This document shows positions 26,803 through 36,256 of a stretch of DNA of 64,000 nt, piece by piece. This DNA comes from Candidatus Nitrosotalea okcheonensis (GTDB taxonomy: Archaea > Thermoproteota > Nitrososphaeria > Nitrososphaerales > Nitrosopumilaceae). Where the stretch lies: positions 1,859,559 through 1,923,558 of the forward strand of contig NZ_LT841358.1 in assembly GCF_900177045.1 (NCBI RefSeq), written 5' to 3'. The notes beneath the pieces are model-generated. The model saw only the letters and a list, made by a program, of their open reading frames with translations. It made no database searches and was not told the origin of the DNA. The translations under genes were made by a program, and so were the position numbers. The number at the start of each line of letters is the position of its first letter. Within the stretch, counting starts at the first letter, position 1.

Positions 26803-27499
26803 AGATGGAATTAGATGTGATGGACGGAGATTAGACGAGCTTAGAAACATCTCTATCAAAGTTGGAGTACTAAAGAATGCAGATGGTTCTGCATATATTG
26901 AATTTGGAAAAAATAAGATTTTGGCAGGAGTCTTTGGCCCACGAGATGTTCATCCAAAACATATGGCAAATCCAGATTCTGGAATTCTTCGCTGCAGATA
27001 TCACATGTCTCCTTTCTCTGTAACAGAAAGAAAGAATCCTGCTCCATCGAGAAGAGAGATTGAGATCTCCAAAGTTATCAAGGAAGCATTGCAACCTGCG
27101 GTAATACTAAAAGACTATCCACGTACTGTAATCGATGTATTCATCGAAGTTCTTCAAGCAGATGGTGGCTCAAGATGTGCTGCACTTGATGCAGCAGCTG
27201 TTGCTCTTGCTGATGCCGGTATACCAATGCGCGACTTGGTATCTGCATGTGCAGCAGGTAAGGTAGCAGACAGGATAGTCTTAGATGTAAATAATGAAGA
27301 AGATCAGGAAGGGCAGGCAGACATGCCAGTGGCATTGATGCCAAATATGGGAAACATTACACTTTTGCAGCTTGATGGTATACTAAAACCAGAAGAGTTC
27401 AAAACATGCATGCAAACTGCTCTGGTAGGTTGCAAACGTGTTTATGAAGTTCAACGAAAAGCATTAATGGAAAAATACTTTCAAAACGGTGAGCAATAA
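26771..27499 (+). CDS. rrp41: Exosome catalytic subunit Rrp41
   Basis: The catalytic RNase PH-like subunit, about 240 aa, which phosphorolytically degrades and also adds A-rich tails to RNA. Conserved parts are DGIRCDGRRLDELR, the arginine-rich SVTERKNPAPSRRE, VIDVFIEVLQADGGSRCAAL (split) and the catalytic acidic stretch near NNEEDQEG. Three starts are possible within 12 codons: the ATG used here follows GGAG, and the ATG at 26783 follows GGTGA. All overlap rrp4. Confidence 0.94.
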   Translation: MVKIMTQLMTEDGIRCDGRRLDELRNISIKVGVLKNADGSAYIEFGKNKILAGVFGPRDVHPKHMANPDSGILRCRYHMSPFSVTERKNPAPSRREIEISKVIKEALQPAVILKDYPRTVIDVFIEVLQADGGSRCAALDAAAVALADAGIPMRDLVSACAAGKVADRIVLDVNNEEDQEGQADMPVALMPNMGNITLLQLDGILKPEEFKTCMQTALVGCKRVYEVQRKALMEKYFQNGEQ

Positions 27500-27501
27500 A
27501 A

Positions 27502-28305
27502 TTGAATTCTCTAATATTAGATCAACTAAAACGAGATAAGATTCTTGATCTCCTCAAGACTGGGAAAAGAATTGATGGGAGAGCACTTGATGAACAAAGA
27601 CCACTAGTTATCGAAACAGGGGTTATTCCAAAGGCCAATGGTTCTGCCAGAGTAAAATTAGGAGATACTGAAATTATAACCGGCGTAAAAATACAACCTG
27701 ATAAACCGTTTCCAGATCTTGGAGACAAGGGAATTCTTATCTGCACCGCAGAAATCTTACCACTTGCAGATCCTAATGCAGAGCCTGGACCGCCAAATGA
27801 GGAAGTCATCGAACTTGCGCGAGTTGTTGACAGGGGAATAAGAGAAACTGAAATGATTGATTTACATCAACTAGTTTTAATTGAAAATAAATCTGTTATT
27901 GGAATGTTCATTGATAGCAGCGTGATTGATTCTGGTGGAAATCTATTTGATGCCTGTTCTTATGCATCGGTAGCTGGTATTCTTTCTTGTTCTGTTCCAA
28001 AATATAAAATAGAAAATGAGGTGCCGGTTCTTGTAGAGGGTGTAACATCCAAACCTCCGATAAAGACACTACCTGTATCTGTCACCATGGCAAGAATTGG
28101 TGACTATATTGTTATTGATCCCACTAGGGATGAGGAATCTTGTATGGATGCAAGAATTACAATTACAACCAATTCTGATGGAAATATTTGTGCTGTACAA
28201 AAGGGAGGAAGTGACGGATTTACTGCTGAGCAGCTCTTACGATGCTCTGAAATGGCACTTACTGTAGGAAGGAAAATAAGGAAGCAATTTGAGCAGTTGA
28301 TGTAG
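27502..28305 (+). CDS. rrp42: Exosome subunit Rrp42
   Basis: A 267-aa RNase PH-like partner that forms the hexameric ring with Rrp41 but lacks catalytic residues. Features are GKRIDGRALDEQRPL near residue 20, ARVKLGDTEIITGVK and the DPTRDEES segment near 210. TTG start two bases after the rrp41 stop; 1 bp before rpl37ae. Confidence 0.94.
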   Translation: MNSLILDQLKRDKILDLLKTGKRIDGRALDEQRPLVIETGVIPKANGSARVKLGDTEIITGVKIQPDKPFPDLGDKGILICTAEILPLADPNAEPGPPNEEVIELARVVDRGIRETEMIDLHQLVLIENKSVIGMFIDSSVIDSGGNLFDACSYASVAGILSCSVPKYKIENEVPVLVEGVTSKPPIKTLPVSVTMARIGDYIVIDPTRDEESCMDARITITTNSDGNICAVQKGGSDGFTAEQLLRCSEMALTVGRKIRKQFEQLM

Positions 28306-28306
28306 A

Positions 28307-28522
28307 ATGGTAAAAAGTAAAACTTCCTCGCTCAAAGGACTTGGTCAGAAATATGGTCTCAAACCAAGAAAAAAATACACCTCAATACATAGGCAACTAA
28401 AAGCACAGAGAAAATGCCCTGAGTGTGGTTCTGAGAGATTTGGAAGGGAGGCAGTAGGAATCTGGGCTTGTAAAAAATGCAATTTTAAAGTAGCAGGCTT
28501 GGCATACGATGTCAAACTATAA
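28307..28522 (+). CDS. rpl37ae: 50S ribosomal protein L37Ae (eL43)
   Basis: A 71-aa zinc-finger ribosomal protein with CPECGSERFGREAVGIWACK (first and second halves of the Cys4 finger) and CKKC. It follows SLKGLGQKYGLKPRKKY, typical for the family. Overlaps pcc1 by 14 bp. Confidence 0.95.
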   Translation: MVKSKTSSLKGLGQKYGLKPRKKYTSIHRQLKAQRKCPECGSERFGREAVGIWACKKCNFKVAGLAYDVKL

Positions 28523-28751
28523 TGCCAAAATAGAAATTTCTGCTGGAAAAAGAACAAAATCAATTTTTCACTCTGTTGAAACTGATAACAAATTTTACGA
28601 CGAGAATCCGACAAAAACAAATTTTTTGCTTGGTAAAAAAATAATGATTATGATTGATGCACAAGAAATTTCACACCTACGTGCCAATCTGAATTCTACG
28701 TTGAGACTTGTACAAGCAAGTAATGACTCGATTGAATCGGTAAAGATATAA
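28509..28751 (+). CDS. pcc1: KEOPS complex subunit Pcc1
   Basis: An 80-aa protein with the Pcc1 dimerisation pattern: an N-terminal beta strand (NAKIEISAGK), a long helical/strand middle and ISHLRANLNSTLRLVQASND at the C-terminus. The KEOPS complex makes t6A in tRNA with Kae1. Its location right after rpl37ae and before prefoldin beta is the usual archaeal order, which supports the call despite the short length. Confidence 0.82.
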   Translation: MSNYNAKIEISAGKRTKSIFHSVETDNKFYDENPTKTNFLLGKKIMIMIDAQEISHLRANLNSTLRLVQASNDSIESVKI

Positions 28752-28774
28752 GCAAAACAGATGGTCAGACAGTC

Positions 28775-29170
28775 ATGTCTGTAGGAGAACAACAAATTCC
28801 TCCATGGTTGCAGGAACAGGTAGGTAGAATGCAGCAATTGCAACAAAATCTCCAATCCATAATGATGCAGAAACAACATCTTGAATCGGAACATTTGGAA
28901 ACTGAGCGAGCACTTGAAGTTCTACAAAAGGCAACTGATGATGACATTGTTTACAAAACAGCAGGATCAATTCTTGTCAAGTCTACCAAGGCTGTATTGC
29001 TTTCAGAATTAGAAGAAAAAAAAGAGCTTGCAAATACGAGGCTTACAGTGTTGTCCAAACAGGAATCAAGAATAAAAGAAAACCTCAAAGAAGCCGAAAC
29101 CAAAATACGGGAAATGCTGAGAGGACCTACTACACCGCCAGGACCGCAAAAGACAGATGTTCCTAAATAA
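28775..29170 (+). CDS. pfdB: Prefoldin beta subunit
   Basis: A 131-aa chaperone subunit: two coiled-coil helices (about 10-50 and 80-120) joined by a beta hairpin with DDDIVYKTAGSILVK. Four beta and two alpha subunits form the jellyfish-shaped complex that hands unfolded proteins to the thermosome. The Pro-rich tail GPTTPPGPQ is an extension. 23 bp after pcc1. Confidence 0.92.
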   Translation: MSVGEQQIPPWLQEQVGRMQQLQQNLQSIMMQKQHLESEHLETERALEVLQKATDDDIVYKTAGSILVKSTKAVLLSELEEKKELANTRLTVLSKQESRIKENLKEAETKIREMLRGPTTPPGPQKTDVPK

Positions 29171-29197
29171 AATATTTTACAGAAACATGATGATTTA

Positions 29198-29884
29198 ATG
29201 AAAATTAACGATCTTCGAATGGTAATTGACGAAAGGGAAAGAAAGAGCGGAATACCTGATCTAATAAAAAACATTGGTGTGAAAGTGGAGATGATGACTT
29301 TGCCTGTGGGAGACTATATTGTTGCACCTGAAACCATAGTGGAAAGAAAAAGCGTTAATGACTTTATCTCGTCAGTTTTTGACGGACGATTGTTTGATCA
29401 ATGTAGTAGACTAAAAGAACACTTTGAGCATCCTGCCATTGTAATTGAGGGAAATGTTGACGAAATAGACAAAATTACAGAAAATCCACTCGTATTTTAT
29501 GGTGCGCTGTCTTCTGTAATATTGGATTTTAAAATACCTGTAATACCAACTCCTAATGCATCACATACAGCTAAACTATTGATATCCATGTGTGCAAGAC
29601 AGGATGCAGTAAAGGGACCATTTCTTAAAAAAATTAGAAAATCTGGTGATCTAAAACAGCAGCAACTATCAATTTTGTGTAGTCTGCCTGGTGTCGGAGA
29701 AAAACTTGCTACACGGATGCTAGAAAAATTTGGCTCTACGAGCAATTCGTTGAATGCATCATCTGTAGAACTGTCAAAAATAAATGGAATGGGAGAATCT
29801 CGAGCTCAAAAGATACGTAAAATACTTGATACCAAAAACAAGGATGAAAAAAAGACTGATCAAAAAACATTACATGATGTATGA
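29198..29884 (+). CDS. XPF/ERCC4-type structure-specific endonuclease
   Basis: A 228-aa short XPF without helicase domain. The nuclease domain carries GDY (38-40) and the metal-binding ERKSVND motif (49-55). A tandem helix-hairpin-helix domain (about 150-210) contains LPGVGEKLATRML and NGMGESRAQKIR. It cuts 3' flaps and forks as a dimer, usually with PCNA in crenarchaeal/thaumarchaeal relatives. The Lys-rich tail may hold a PCNA contact. 27 bp after pfdB, same strand. Confidence 0.9.
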   Translation: MKINDLRMVIDERERKSGIPDLIKNIGVKVEMMTLPVGDYIVAPETIVERKSVNDFISSVFDGRLFDQCSRLKEHFEHPAIVIEGNVDEIDKITENPLVFYGALSSVILDFKIPVIPTPNASHTAKLLISMCARQDAVKGPFLKKIRKSGDLKQQQLSILCSLPGVGEKLATRMLEKFGSTSNSLNASSVELSKINGMGESRAQKIRKILDTKNKDEKKTDQKTLHDV

Positions 29885-29924
29885 CAGATTATTCAAATAT
29901 GCCCCAAGCATTCTAATCAAATAA

Positions 29925-30683
29925 TTGATGTCTTCACATCAGTGGTTGGCAGAACACTACAATGATCCGGATCTCGTGATACTGGATTCTCGTGGGAATG
30001 TTCCATATTCATATGCACATATTCCAAACTCTCAGCCTTTGGGAATTGAAAAAGTTGTACAAACTAATCAGTATGGAGCAAATATTGTAATTGAAAATGA
30101 TCAAGCGGCAACTCTGTTTGGTTCACTTGGGATTGATGAATCAAAAACTGTCATAATATACGGAGACTATCTGGATCCTTCTGCTGCCAGAATAGCCTGG
30201 ACATTTTTATATTTTGGGCACGAAAAGACAAAAATTCTTGATATTGGAATGACAACATGGCAGAAAAAAGGTCTTCCAATTACCCGAGACATTCCAAAAC
30301 CTACGGGTGCAACATTTATTCCAAAAATAAATTCTTTGATAAGAATTGAAGCAGAGGAACTTTATAAAAAACTTGATACTGTCATCACTATTGACACTAG
30401 ATCTCTTCAAGAATTCATGGCAGGTAGGATACCATATTCAATACTTTTTCCTTTTACTGATGGTGTAGGAGATGATGGTTCTCTCTTTAAAGACAAAGAT
30501 GAACTCTTGAGGATTTTTAACGAGCAACAAATACCTAAAGACAAAGAACTGGTATGTTATTGTGCACTTGGACATAGGGCCGCAAATGTTTTTACCCAAT
30601 TACGACTAGCTGGATATGAAAACGTAAAGCTATATGATGGATCTTTTGCGGACTGGGTTGGAAGAAGACTTACTCTGGGATGA
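29925..30683 (+). CDS. Tandem-rhodanese sulfurtransferase
   Basis: A 252-aa thiosulfate/3-mercaptopyruvate sulfurtransferase-like protein. The N-terminal rhodanese domain (about 1-120) is inactive-looking; the C-terminal one has the active Cys213 in CYCALGHRA. It moves sulfane sulfur between donors and acceptors, for example cyanide or thioredoxin. TTG or the next-codon ATG may be the start. Its 3' end overlaps the convergent nob1 gene by 54 bp. A paralog lies at 32043. Confidence 0.85.
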   Translation: MMSSHQWLAEHYNDPDLVILDSRGNVPYSYAHIPNSQPLGIEKVVQTNQYGANIVIENDQAATLFGSLGIDESKTVIIYGDYLDPSAARIAWTFLYFGHEKTKILDIGMTTWQKKGLPITRDIPKPTGATFIPKINSLIRIEAEELYKKLDTVITIDTRSLQEFMAGRIPYSILFPFTDGVGDDGSLFKDKDELLRIFNEQQIPKDKELVCYCALGHRAANVFTQLRLAGYENVKLYDGSFADWVGRRLTLG

Positions 30684-31148
30684 TTTTTTCTTTAATTTAC
30701 TTCCACATATTGGACAATCTGACATTTTCTCAAAGTTCTTGTTACAAGCCGGACAAGAATACACACTATCCAACGCCTTGAATATTCCCTTGGTCATTAT
30801 TGGGATGACTCTGAAATTCAAGTGTCTGGCAACATTTGATACAGTATAATCATCGGTCACTAATTCGCCATCTAACTGCACACACAATGCAAGTACCGAT
30901 ATGTCTTCTTTTGATAATTCAGAAAGATCTCCTGTTTGCTTTGACTTTTCCAAAACAATACTGGTGAACTTTTCTTCTGGCTCTATAATCTTTAATCTGC
31001 CTAAATCGATGAGAGTTTGTACTGCATCATGACTTTTTTTAATATGTTTGATCTCTTCAAAAACTAGAGGAGTTGTAAATCCTTGTTCTTGTGAAGAAAA
31101 TGGAACTCCTGCATAAAATGAGGTGGCATCTAGTATTCTAGAAACCAA
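30630..31148 (-). CDS. nob1: PIN-domain rRNA endonuclease Nob1
   Basis: A 172-aa protein. The PIN domain (about 1-125) has acidic residues at Asp7, Glu31, Asp82 and Asp99/Asp100. It is followed by a zinc ribbon with Cys132/135 and Cys145/148 (CPAC, CPIC). Nob1 cuts the 3' end of 16S rRNA precursor in small-subunit maturation. It overlaps the NAD kinase gene by 11 bp at its start and the rhodanese gene at its end. Confidence 0.88.
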   Translation of the reverse strand: MVSRILDATSFYAGVPFSSQEQGFTTPLVFEEIKHIKKSHDAVQTLIDLGRLKIIEPEEKFTSIVLEKSKQTGDLSELSKEDISVLALCVQLDGELVTDDYTVSNVARHLNFRVIPIMTKGIFKALDSVYSCPACNKNFEKMSDCPICGSKLKKKSSQSKSSSNPVRKRSII

Positions 31149-31953
31149 GCTTACTCATCTGTCTTAGACCTTGTTTTTTCAGTCTTACAAATACTGCATG
31201 TTTCTTATATTTTCTAATGGTTATCACCTCGTCAAATCTAGCAGTTTTGATCACTTGGGCATCCATGATTATGTTTGAATCGTGATTACTTGTGATCTCA
31301 ATTTTTTCATCAGGAACCACAATTGATGGTAATTTGTTGACTGGTGCAACCGGTGTTATGATAAGGACGTCTAAACTTTCATGAAGAATTGGACCTCCTA
31401 GTGAGTATGAATGGCCCGTTGAACCGCTTGGAGTTGCAACAATCACTCCGTCCATTTTCTGTGTTACTGTATCACTTTGAAATTTGATCTCAAACAATGA
31501 TGTCTTTGTCAAATTTTGCCTATTGATGTAAATCTCATTTAATGCTGGAGGAAAGTCTTGTCCTCCACACGAAGCAACCACCCGTGTTCGCCTGTCAAAA
31601 AAAATCTTGTCTGCAATAATTTGTTCAATGGCGGTATCGATTTGAGGAAGTGTTATTTCTGATAATATGCCTCTGTTTCCCCCGACATTTATTGCAAGAT
31701 TTGGTACCTCGTTTTCTAAATATCTGAAAGTTCGTAAAGTTGTTCCATCTCCCCCCAAGGTGATTGTCAAGTCAAGTTTTGTGGTCTTGAGATCTTCTAA
31801 ATCATTGATTTTTCTGGCTCCATCTACATCCACAGGCGAAACAGTGTATACCTTGATTTTTTTTGCAAGTAGCTTTCTCGCAACTTTTTTCACTGCATCC
31901 TCCGATTCACTTGAACCGACTTTGCTTACTAGTGCAACATTGTGTAGTTCCAA
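31138..31953 (-). CDS. nadK: NAD kinase
   Basis: A 271-aa ATP (or polyphosphate) NAD kinase, which makes NADP. The signature GGDGTTLR is at 67-74, and the second motif reads TPSGSTGHSYSLGGP, where most enzymes have TPTGSTAY. The INVGGNRGIL segment lies about 92-101. It overlaps nob1, so the two are co-transcribed. Confidence 0.9.
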   Translation of the reverse strand: MELHNVALVSKVGSSESEDAVKKVARKLLAKKIKVYTVSPVDVDGARKINDLEDLKTTKLDLTITLGGDGTTLRTFRYLENEVPNLAINVGGNRGILSEITLPQIDTAIEQIIADKIFFDRRTRVVASCGGQDFPPALNEIYINRQNLTKTSLFEIKFQSDTVTQKMDGVIVATPSGSTGHSYSLGGPILHESLDVLIITPVAPVNKLPSIVVPDEKIEITSNHDSNIIMDAQVIKTARFDEVITIRKYKKHAVFVRLKKQGLRQMSKLGF

Positions 31954-32042
31954 TAGAAATTACTAATTTTAATTTCACTTAAAAAGCATCTGATGAGCAT
32001 AAAATATTAAGGACCTTTCGAGTCTAGTATGATAGAGACAAA

Positions 32043-32885
32043 ATGAATCCTGTACAACAAGTTTTAGTTGACACTGAAACCATATCAAAAAATCTGGGCA
32101 ATAACTCTTTAAAAATTGTAGAAGTGGACTATGATCCTGAGAACGCATACAGACAAGGACATCTGAAAGGGGCAAGTCTTATCTGGTGGAAGCGTGACAT
32201 TAACGATCCAATCACCAGAGATATAATCAACAAGTCCCAGTTTGAGGACTTGTTGTCACGAAATGGAATAACAACACAGTCTGAAGTTATCTTGTATGGT
32301 GACTTTAATAATTGGTTTGCTGCGTTTGTATTTTGGATATTCAAGTATTATGGACATGAAAATGTAAAGATAATGAATGGTGGAAGAAAAAAATGGGAAA
32401 TTGAAAGCAGATCTTATACAAAGGATGAACCACAAATACAAAAAACAAACTATGTTGCACAGCCACCAAATGAAGGACTCCGTGCATATCTCTTTGATGT
32501 AAGAAGGTCACTTGACAAAAGAGATACAGTCTTAGTTGATGTACGTTCACCAAAAGAATTCTCAGGCGAAATAACTGCTCCTGCAGAATATCCAATGGAG
32601 CATGCTCAAAGAGGGGGACACATTCCAAATGCGCGCAATATTCCTTGGGCCAGTGCAGTAAATGACACTGATGGTACTTTCAAATCCGTGGAAGAACTAA
32701 AGAAAATTTATGAAACAAAAGGCATTACACCAGACAAGGATGTCATATGTTACTGTAGAATTGGAGAGAGATCTTCGCATACTTGGTTTGTTCTTAAATA
32801 TTTACTTGGATATCCTCAGGTTAGAAACTATGATGGATCATGGACTGAATGGGGTAATATGATTGGAAACCCAATCGAAAAATAA
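32043..32885 (+). CDS. Tandem-rhodanese thiosulfate sulfurtransferase
   Basis: A 280-aa two-domain sulfurtransferase with active Cys238 in CYCRIGERSSH, the CRxGxR loop typical of thiosulfate:cyanide sulfurtransferases. The substrate-domain conserved DVRSPKEFSGEI is at about 166-177. A paralog of the protein at 29925. The following small gene starts inside its last codons, suggesting a shared transcript. Confidence 0.87.
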   Translation: MNPVQQVLVDTETISKNLGNNSLKIVEVDYDPENAYRQGHLKGASLIWWKRDINDPITRDIINKSQFEDLLSRNGITTQSEVILYGDFNNWFAAFVFWIFKYYGHENVKIMNGGRKKWEIESRSYTKDEPQIQKTNYVAQPPNEGLRAYLFDVRRSLDKRDTVLVDVRSPKEFSGEITAPAEYPMEHAQRGGHIPNARNIPWASAVNDTDGTFKSVEELKKIYETKGITPDKDVICYCRIGERSSHTWFVLKYLLGYPQVRNYDGSWTEWGNMIGNPIEK

Positions 32886-33195
32886 CGAAACAGGCCAAGA
32901 ACTGCCAATTCTAAAAAAAGGTATATTCTATACCATACTTGATGATCCAAATCACATCATACTGGAAGACAAGACTAAACGTGGTCTGACTGTACAAGAA
33001 AGATCGGTTGATGAAAAGTATGGTGTCTATTCGGATAAAGGGATGATCTATGATATGGATGGGATAGGGCATAAGGTGGTAATCCGGTGGTATTTTCCAA
33101 GGGACAAGTATGGTTTTGATAACGTACTAGGATATGCAACTGAGATAGAACAGCGATATAGAAAGATCCGAGAAGAGACTTGTCCTGATTATTAG
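32863..33195 (+). CDS. Uncharacterised 110-aa protein
   Basis: TTG start, overlapping the rhodanese gene by 23 bp. The product reads as a compact alpha/beta protein with ILKKGIFYTILDDPNHIILE at the start and VVIRWYFPRDKYG near residue 75. No family recognised. Coupling to the sulfurtransferase may hint at a related role. Confidence 0.6.
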   Translation: METQSKNNETGQELPILKKGIFYTILDDPNHIILEDKTKRGLTVQERSVDEKYGVYSDKGMIYDMDGIGHKVVIRWYFPRDKYGFDNVLGYATEIEQRYRKIREETCPDY

Positions 33196-33232
33196 GAAGC
33201 ATTTTTAAACTCTTTTTCATTACACTAAACAG

Positions 33233-34186
33233 ATGTCACTCCTGTTGAAGGATAAAGTGTATACAGTTCAATCGGCCACATCAAAAAGAGGAGTCTATCC
33301 TTTACACAGCTACAAACTTGGTCTTTATCGTCTTCCTATAAAACTTGAAGACAGCTATGAAATTGATTCTATTGTTTCTGGGTTTAAGAAAGTCTTTGAA
33401 ATGGATAAATTTGCTGACAGGATTTATGCCACATATCGCTGGAAAGAAGAAAATTTGCCAGATCCAGATGATTCGGGATACAAGTCTATAGATCTCGAGG
33501 TTCAGGTTGAGATAGTAACTGGAGAAGTAGTAGACATGATCTATCAAATATATCCGGTTGAAAAATATGGTGATGGTCTCTGGGTTAAAGATTATCGAAA
33601 GAAAGCCGATGCAAATGCAAAGATGATAATTGATACAATTTTACGAAATAGTGTCCTTGCTGATAAAATGCTAGAGCACGATGTAAAAATAAAACAAATG
33701 TCACAAGAGCAAGCTCTGAAGACCTTGGAAGAAATGACTCCATTAGCTCAAATAGTTCCTAATGCAAAGCCAAAACCAAAACCGGCAGCTCCGCAGCCTG
33801 GACAACAGGTTGCACAAGCAGAAGAACCTGAAACACCTTCTGGAGCCAAGCCAGGTCCAATCGATGTTGACTTTAAATCAAAACTCAAAGTTGTTGAGAC
33901 CTTCACTGCACCATCTAGTCATAAGATCAAAGTATTTGGTCAACGAAAGGGTAACGAAATACTTGGAATTTGGGGAGAATTTGTTTCAGTTGATTATGAC
34001 ATCTGTGTAGGTGATGGTGCATGCATAGATGCATGCCCTGTAAAAGTTTACGAATGGGCCGAGTTTGCAGGAAATCCAGCCTCTGATAAAAAACCATTGA
34101 TGGCACGAGAGCCTGATTGTATATTCTGTCTAGCTTGTGAAAACGTATGCCCAGTTCAAGCAATAAAAATATCCAAGAAAGGATAA
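33233..34186 (+). CDS. Zinc/dicluster ferredoxin with long N-terminal domain
   Basis: The C-terminal about 70 residues are a Sulfolobus-type seven-Cys ferredoxin. The first cluster has three Cys (258, 264, 268; CVGDGACIDACP), so it is 3Fe-4S type. The second has four (296, 299, 302, 306; CIFCLACENVCP). The ASDKK insertion between them is also like Sulfolobus Zfx. The N-terminal about 180 residues are alpha/beta and unknown, linked by a Pro/Lys-rich hinge (about 175-205). It probably carries electrons for 2-oxoacid oxidoreductase-type enzymes, perhaps as a fused acceptor protein. Confidence 0.75.
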   Translation: MSLLLKDKVYTVQSATSKRGVYPLHSYKLGLYRLPIKLEDSYEIDSIVSGFKKVFEMDKFADRIYATYRWKEENLPDPDDSGYKSIDLEVQVEIVTGEVVDMIYQIYPVEKYGDGLWVKDYRKKADANAKMIIDTILRNSVLADKMLEHDVKIKQMSQEQALKTLEEMTPLAQIVPNAKPKPKPAAPQPGQQVAQAEEPETPSGAKPGPIDVDFKSKLKVVETFTAPSSHKIKVFGQRKGNEILGIWGEFVSVDYDICVGDGACIDACPVKVYEWAEFAGNPASDKKPLMAREPDCIFCLACENVCPVQAIKISKKG

Positions 34187-34237
34187 TGAAAATTTTAGCG
34201 GTACGGCTATAAAGACTCTAGAGTTGAAAAACTCCAA

Positions 34238-36256
34238 ATGCTTACACACGTTCTTCCTAATACCTTAACACAATTTCTCTGGAATGTTTTCATTGGGATG
34301 GCAATGATAATCACGCTCTATACTTGTAATTTTTATTATCTTGTTGTAATTGCCAGGCGCCATAAAAAAAATAGTTCTATAGAACTAACCGAGACTCCGA
34401 CCGTCACGCTTCAACTCCCGATATACAATGAAAAATATGTTGCTTCTCGATTGGTTGATGCAGTTTGTGCATTAGATTATCCGAAAGATAAACTGTGCAT
34501 CCAAGTACTTGATGATTCTACTGATGAGACGTATGATCTACTTGAGAATCTAGTTTCAAATTACAAAAACAAAGGATTTGACATCCATCATATAAGAAGA
34601 TCAAACAGGAAAGGATACAAGGCAGGTGCACTTCGAAATGCAATGAAGTTTGCAAAGAGTGACTTTATTGCAATTTTTGATGCCGACTTTATTCCTCCAA
34701 CATGGTTCCTCAAAAAAGCTTTGTCATACTTTTCTAATTCAAACATTGGATTGGTTCAATGTAGATGGGGCCATATTAACGAGAAATATTCCCCACTGAC
34801 AAAGGCACAGGCCCTCAGCCTTGATTTTCATTTCCTGGTGGAACAAAAAGCAAAAAGCAATTCTCATCTCTTTATGAGTTTTAATGGTACTGCTGGTATA
34901 TGGAGAACCCAGTGCATTGAGGATGCTGGAGGGTGGCACACTGCTACACTGGTTGAAGATCTAGACCTAAGTTATAGAGCACAGATGAAAGGTTGGAAAT
35001 GTGTCTTTATTCCTGATATTGTAGTAGACGCAGAACTTCCGGTGCAGATGAATTCGGCAAAAAGGCAGCAATTTCGATGGGCAAAAGGTTCCATTCAGTG
35101 TGCAGTCAAATTACTTGGGGATGTTGCAATAAAGAAAATACCTGTCGACACAAAAATTCAGGCATTTGTTCAACTCACACGACATATTGTACATCCGCTA
35201 GTTCTTGCACAATTTTTAATTCTACCAATACTTTTGGCTTCAAAAATAAATCTCTATGTGATAAGTGGCTTGCCAGCACTCACAATAGTTGCTTACTTGG
35301 CAATGGGACCTGTGGCATACATCTTGGTCATTCAACAAATGTATGCAAAAAAATGGAGATCAAAGACACTTTCCTATTTGTATTTGATAATCTATTCTGC
35401 TGGCATGTCTGTAAACAATACCGTGGCAGTTTTTGATGCACTCTTTGGAAAAAAAAATGAGTTTTTACGTACACCGAAATTTGGAATAATAAAAAATGAT
35501 GACGATTGGAGAGACAAGGCTTATGCTCTCCCATTTACAAAAACTACTCTTCTTGAGATATTTTTTGGTGTGTACGGAATAGTCGGCATGTTTGTCGCAA
35601 TATTTTCTAATAATCCTATATTCGTACCAATAATAGGAATTCAGGTAGCTGGGTTTCTTTACATCGCATATCTTAGCATCTCGCATTCAACATTTAAAAA
35701 AGGCAAATCAAGAGGTAGAGTCGAATCAAAGGCAGAAAAAATGGCAAACAATTACTATAAACTAGCATTGGCAGGTATACTTGGATTGATCGTAATAGGT
35801 GTGGTCATGGCCTTTGAAGAATATGGAAGTACCATTTATCCGCTTGATCAATCTAGGGGAATTCTAAGTAGAATTCAGGCTACATCTGATCCGCAAATCA
35901 TTGCCAATGATATCAAAACTGTACAACAACTACTTCCAAAGTCTGGGAACCCTGTTTGGATATTTCCTACACAAGATACAGACTTTGGGATGATGCAAAG
36001 AGATCTTAGTACGATGTCGTCTACACTTGACAAAGTTTCGACTACTTCTGCAGATACTGCCGCATTTCACACTGGAATGCTGAATATTCATTCTCAAGCT
36101 ACTACTATAACATTCAACTTACTCGATGCTACGCCATACATGTACGTCAGCATTTCTAACATGTTATTTGGTGTTGTATGGGTTGCAGTAATTATTGGAA
36201 TCTTTGCACTTTTGAAGAAGAAAAAACAGAGCCTTGACAAAGACGATGAAAGCTAG
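34238..36256 (+). CDS. Family 2 glycosyltransferase, membrane protein
   Basis: A 672-aa membrane-bound GT2 enzyme of the cellulose-synthase-like type. One N-terminal helix (about 15-38) precedes the catalytic domain, with LDDSTDE (91-97), DAD (148-150), VEDLDLS (239-245) and QQFRW (277-281): the D, DxD, D, QxxRW set that polymerises or transfers sugars from NDP-sugars. Several helices follow (about 315-390, 435-470, 505-530), with a C-terminal helix (about 635-660). It may build surface glycan. Convergent with the next gene by 4 bp. Confidence 0.88.
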   Translation: MLTHVLPNTLTQFLWNVFIGMAMIITLYTCNFYYLVVIARRHKKNSSIELTETPTVTLQLPIYNEKYVASRLVDAVCALDYPKDKLCIQVLDDSTDETYDLLENLVSNYKNKGFDIHHIRRSNRKGYKAGALRNAMKFAKSDFIAIFDADFIPPTWFLKKALSYFSNSNIGLVQCRWGHINEKYSPLTKAQALSLDFHFLVEQKAKSNSHLFMSFNGTAGIWRTQCIEDAGGWHTATLVEDLDLSYRAQMKGWKCVFIPDIVVDAELPVQMNSAKRQQFRWAKGSIQCAVKLLGDVAIKKIPVDTKIQAFVQLTRHIVHPLVLAQFLILPILLASKINLYVISGLPALTIVAYLAMGPVAYILVIQQMYAKKWRSKTLSYLYLIIYSAGMSVNNTVAVFDALFGKKNEFLRTPKFGIIKNDDDWRDKAYALPFTKTTLLEIFFGVYGIVGMFVAIFSNNPIFVPIIGIQVAGFLYIAYLSISHSTFKKGKSRGRVESKAEKMANNYYKLALAGILGLIVIGVVMAFEEYGSTIYPLDQSRGILSRIQATSDPQIIANDIKTVQQLLPKSGNPVWIFPTQDTDFGMMQRDLSTMSSTLDKVSTTSADTAAFHTGMLNIHSQATTITFNLLDATPYMYVSISNMLFGVVWVAVIIGIFALLKKKKQSLDKDDES

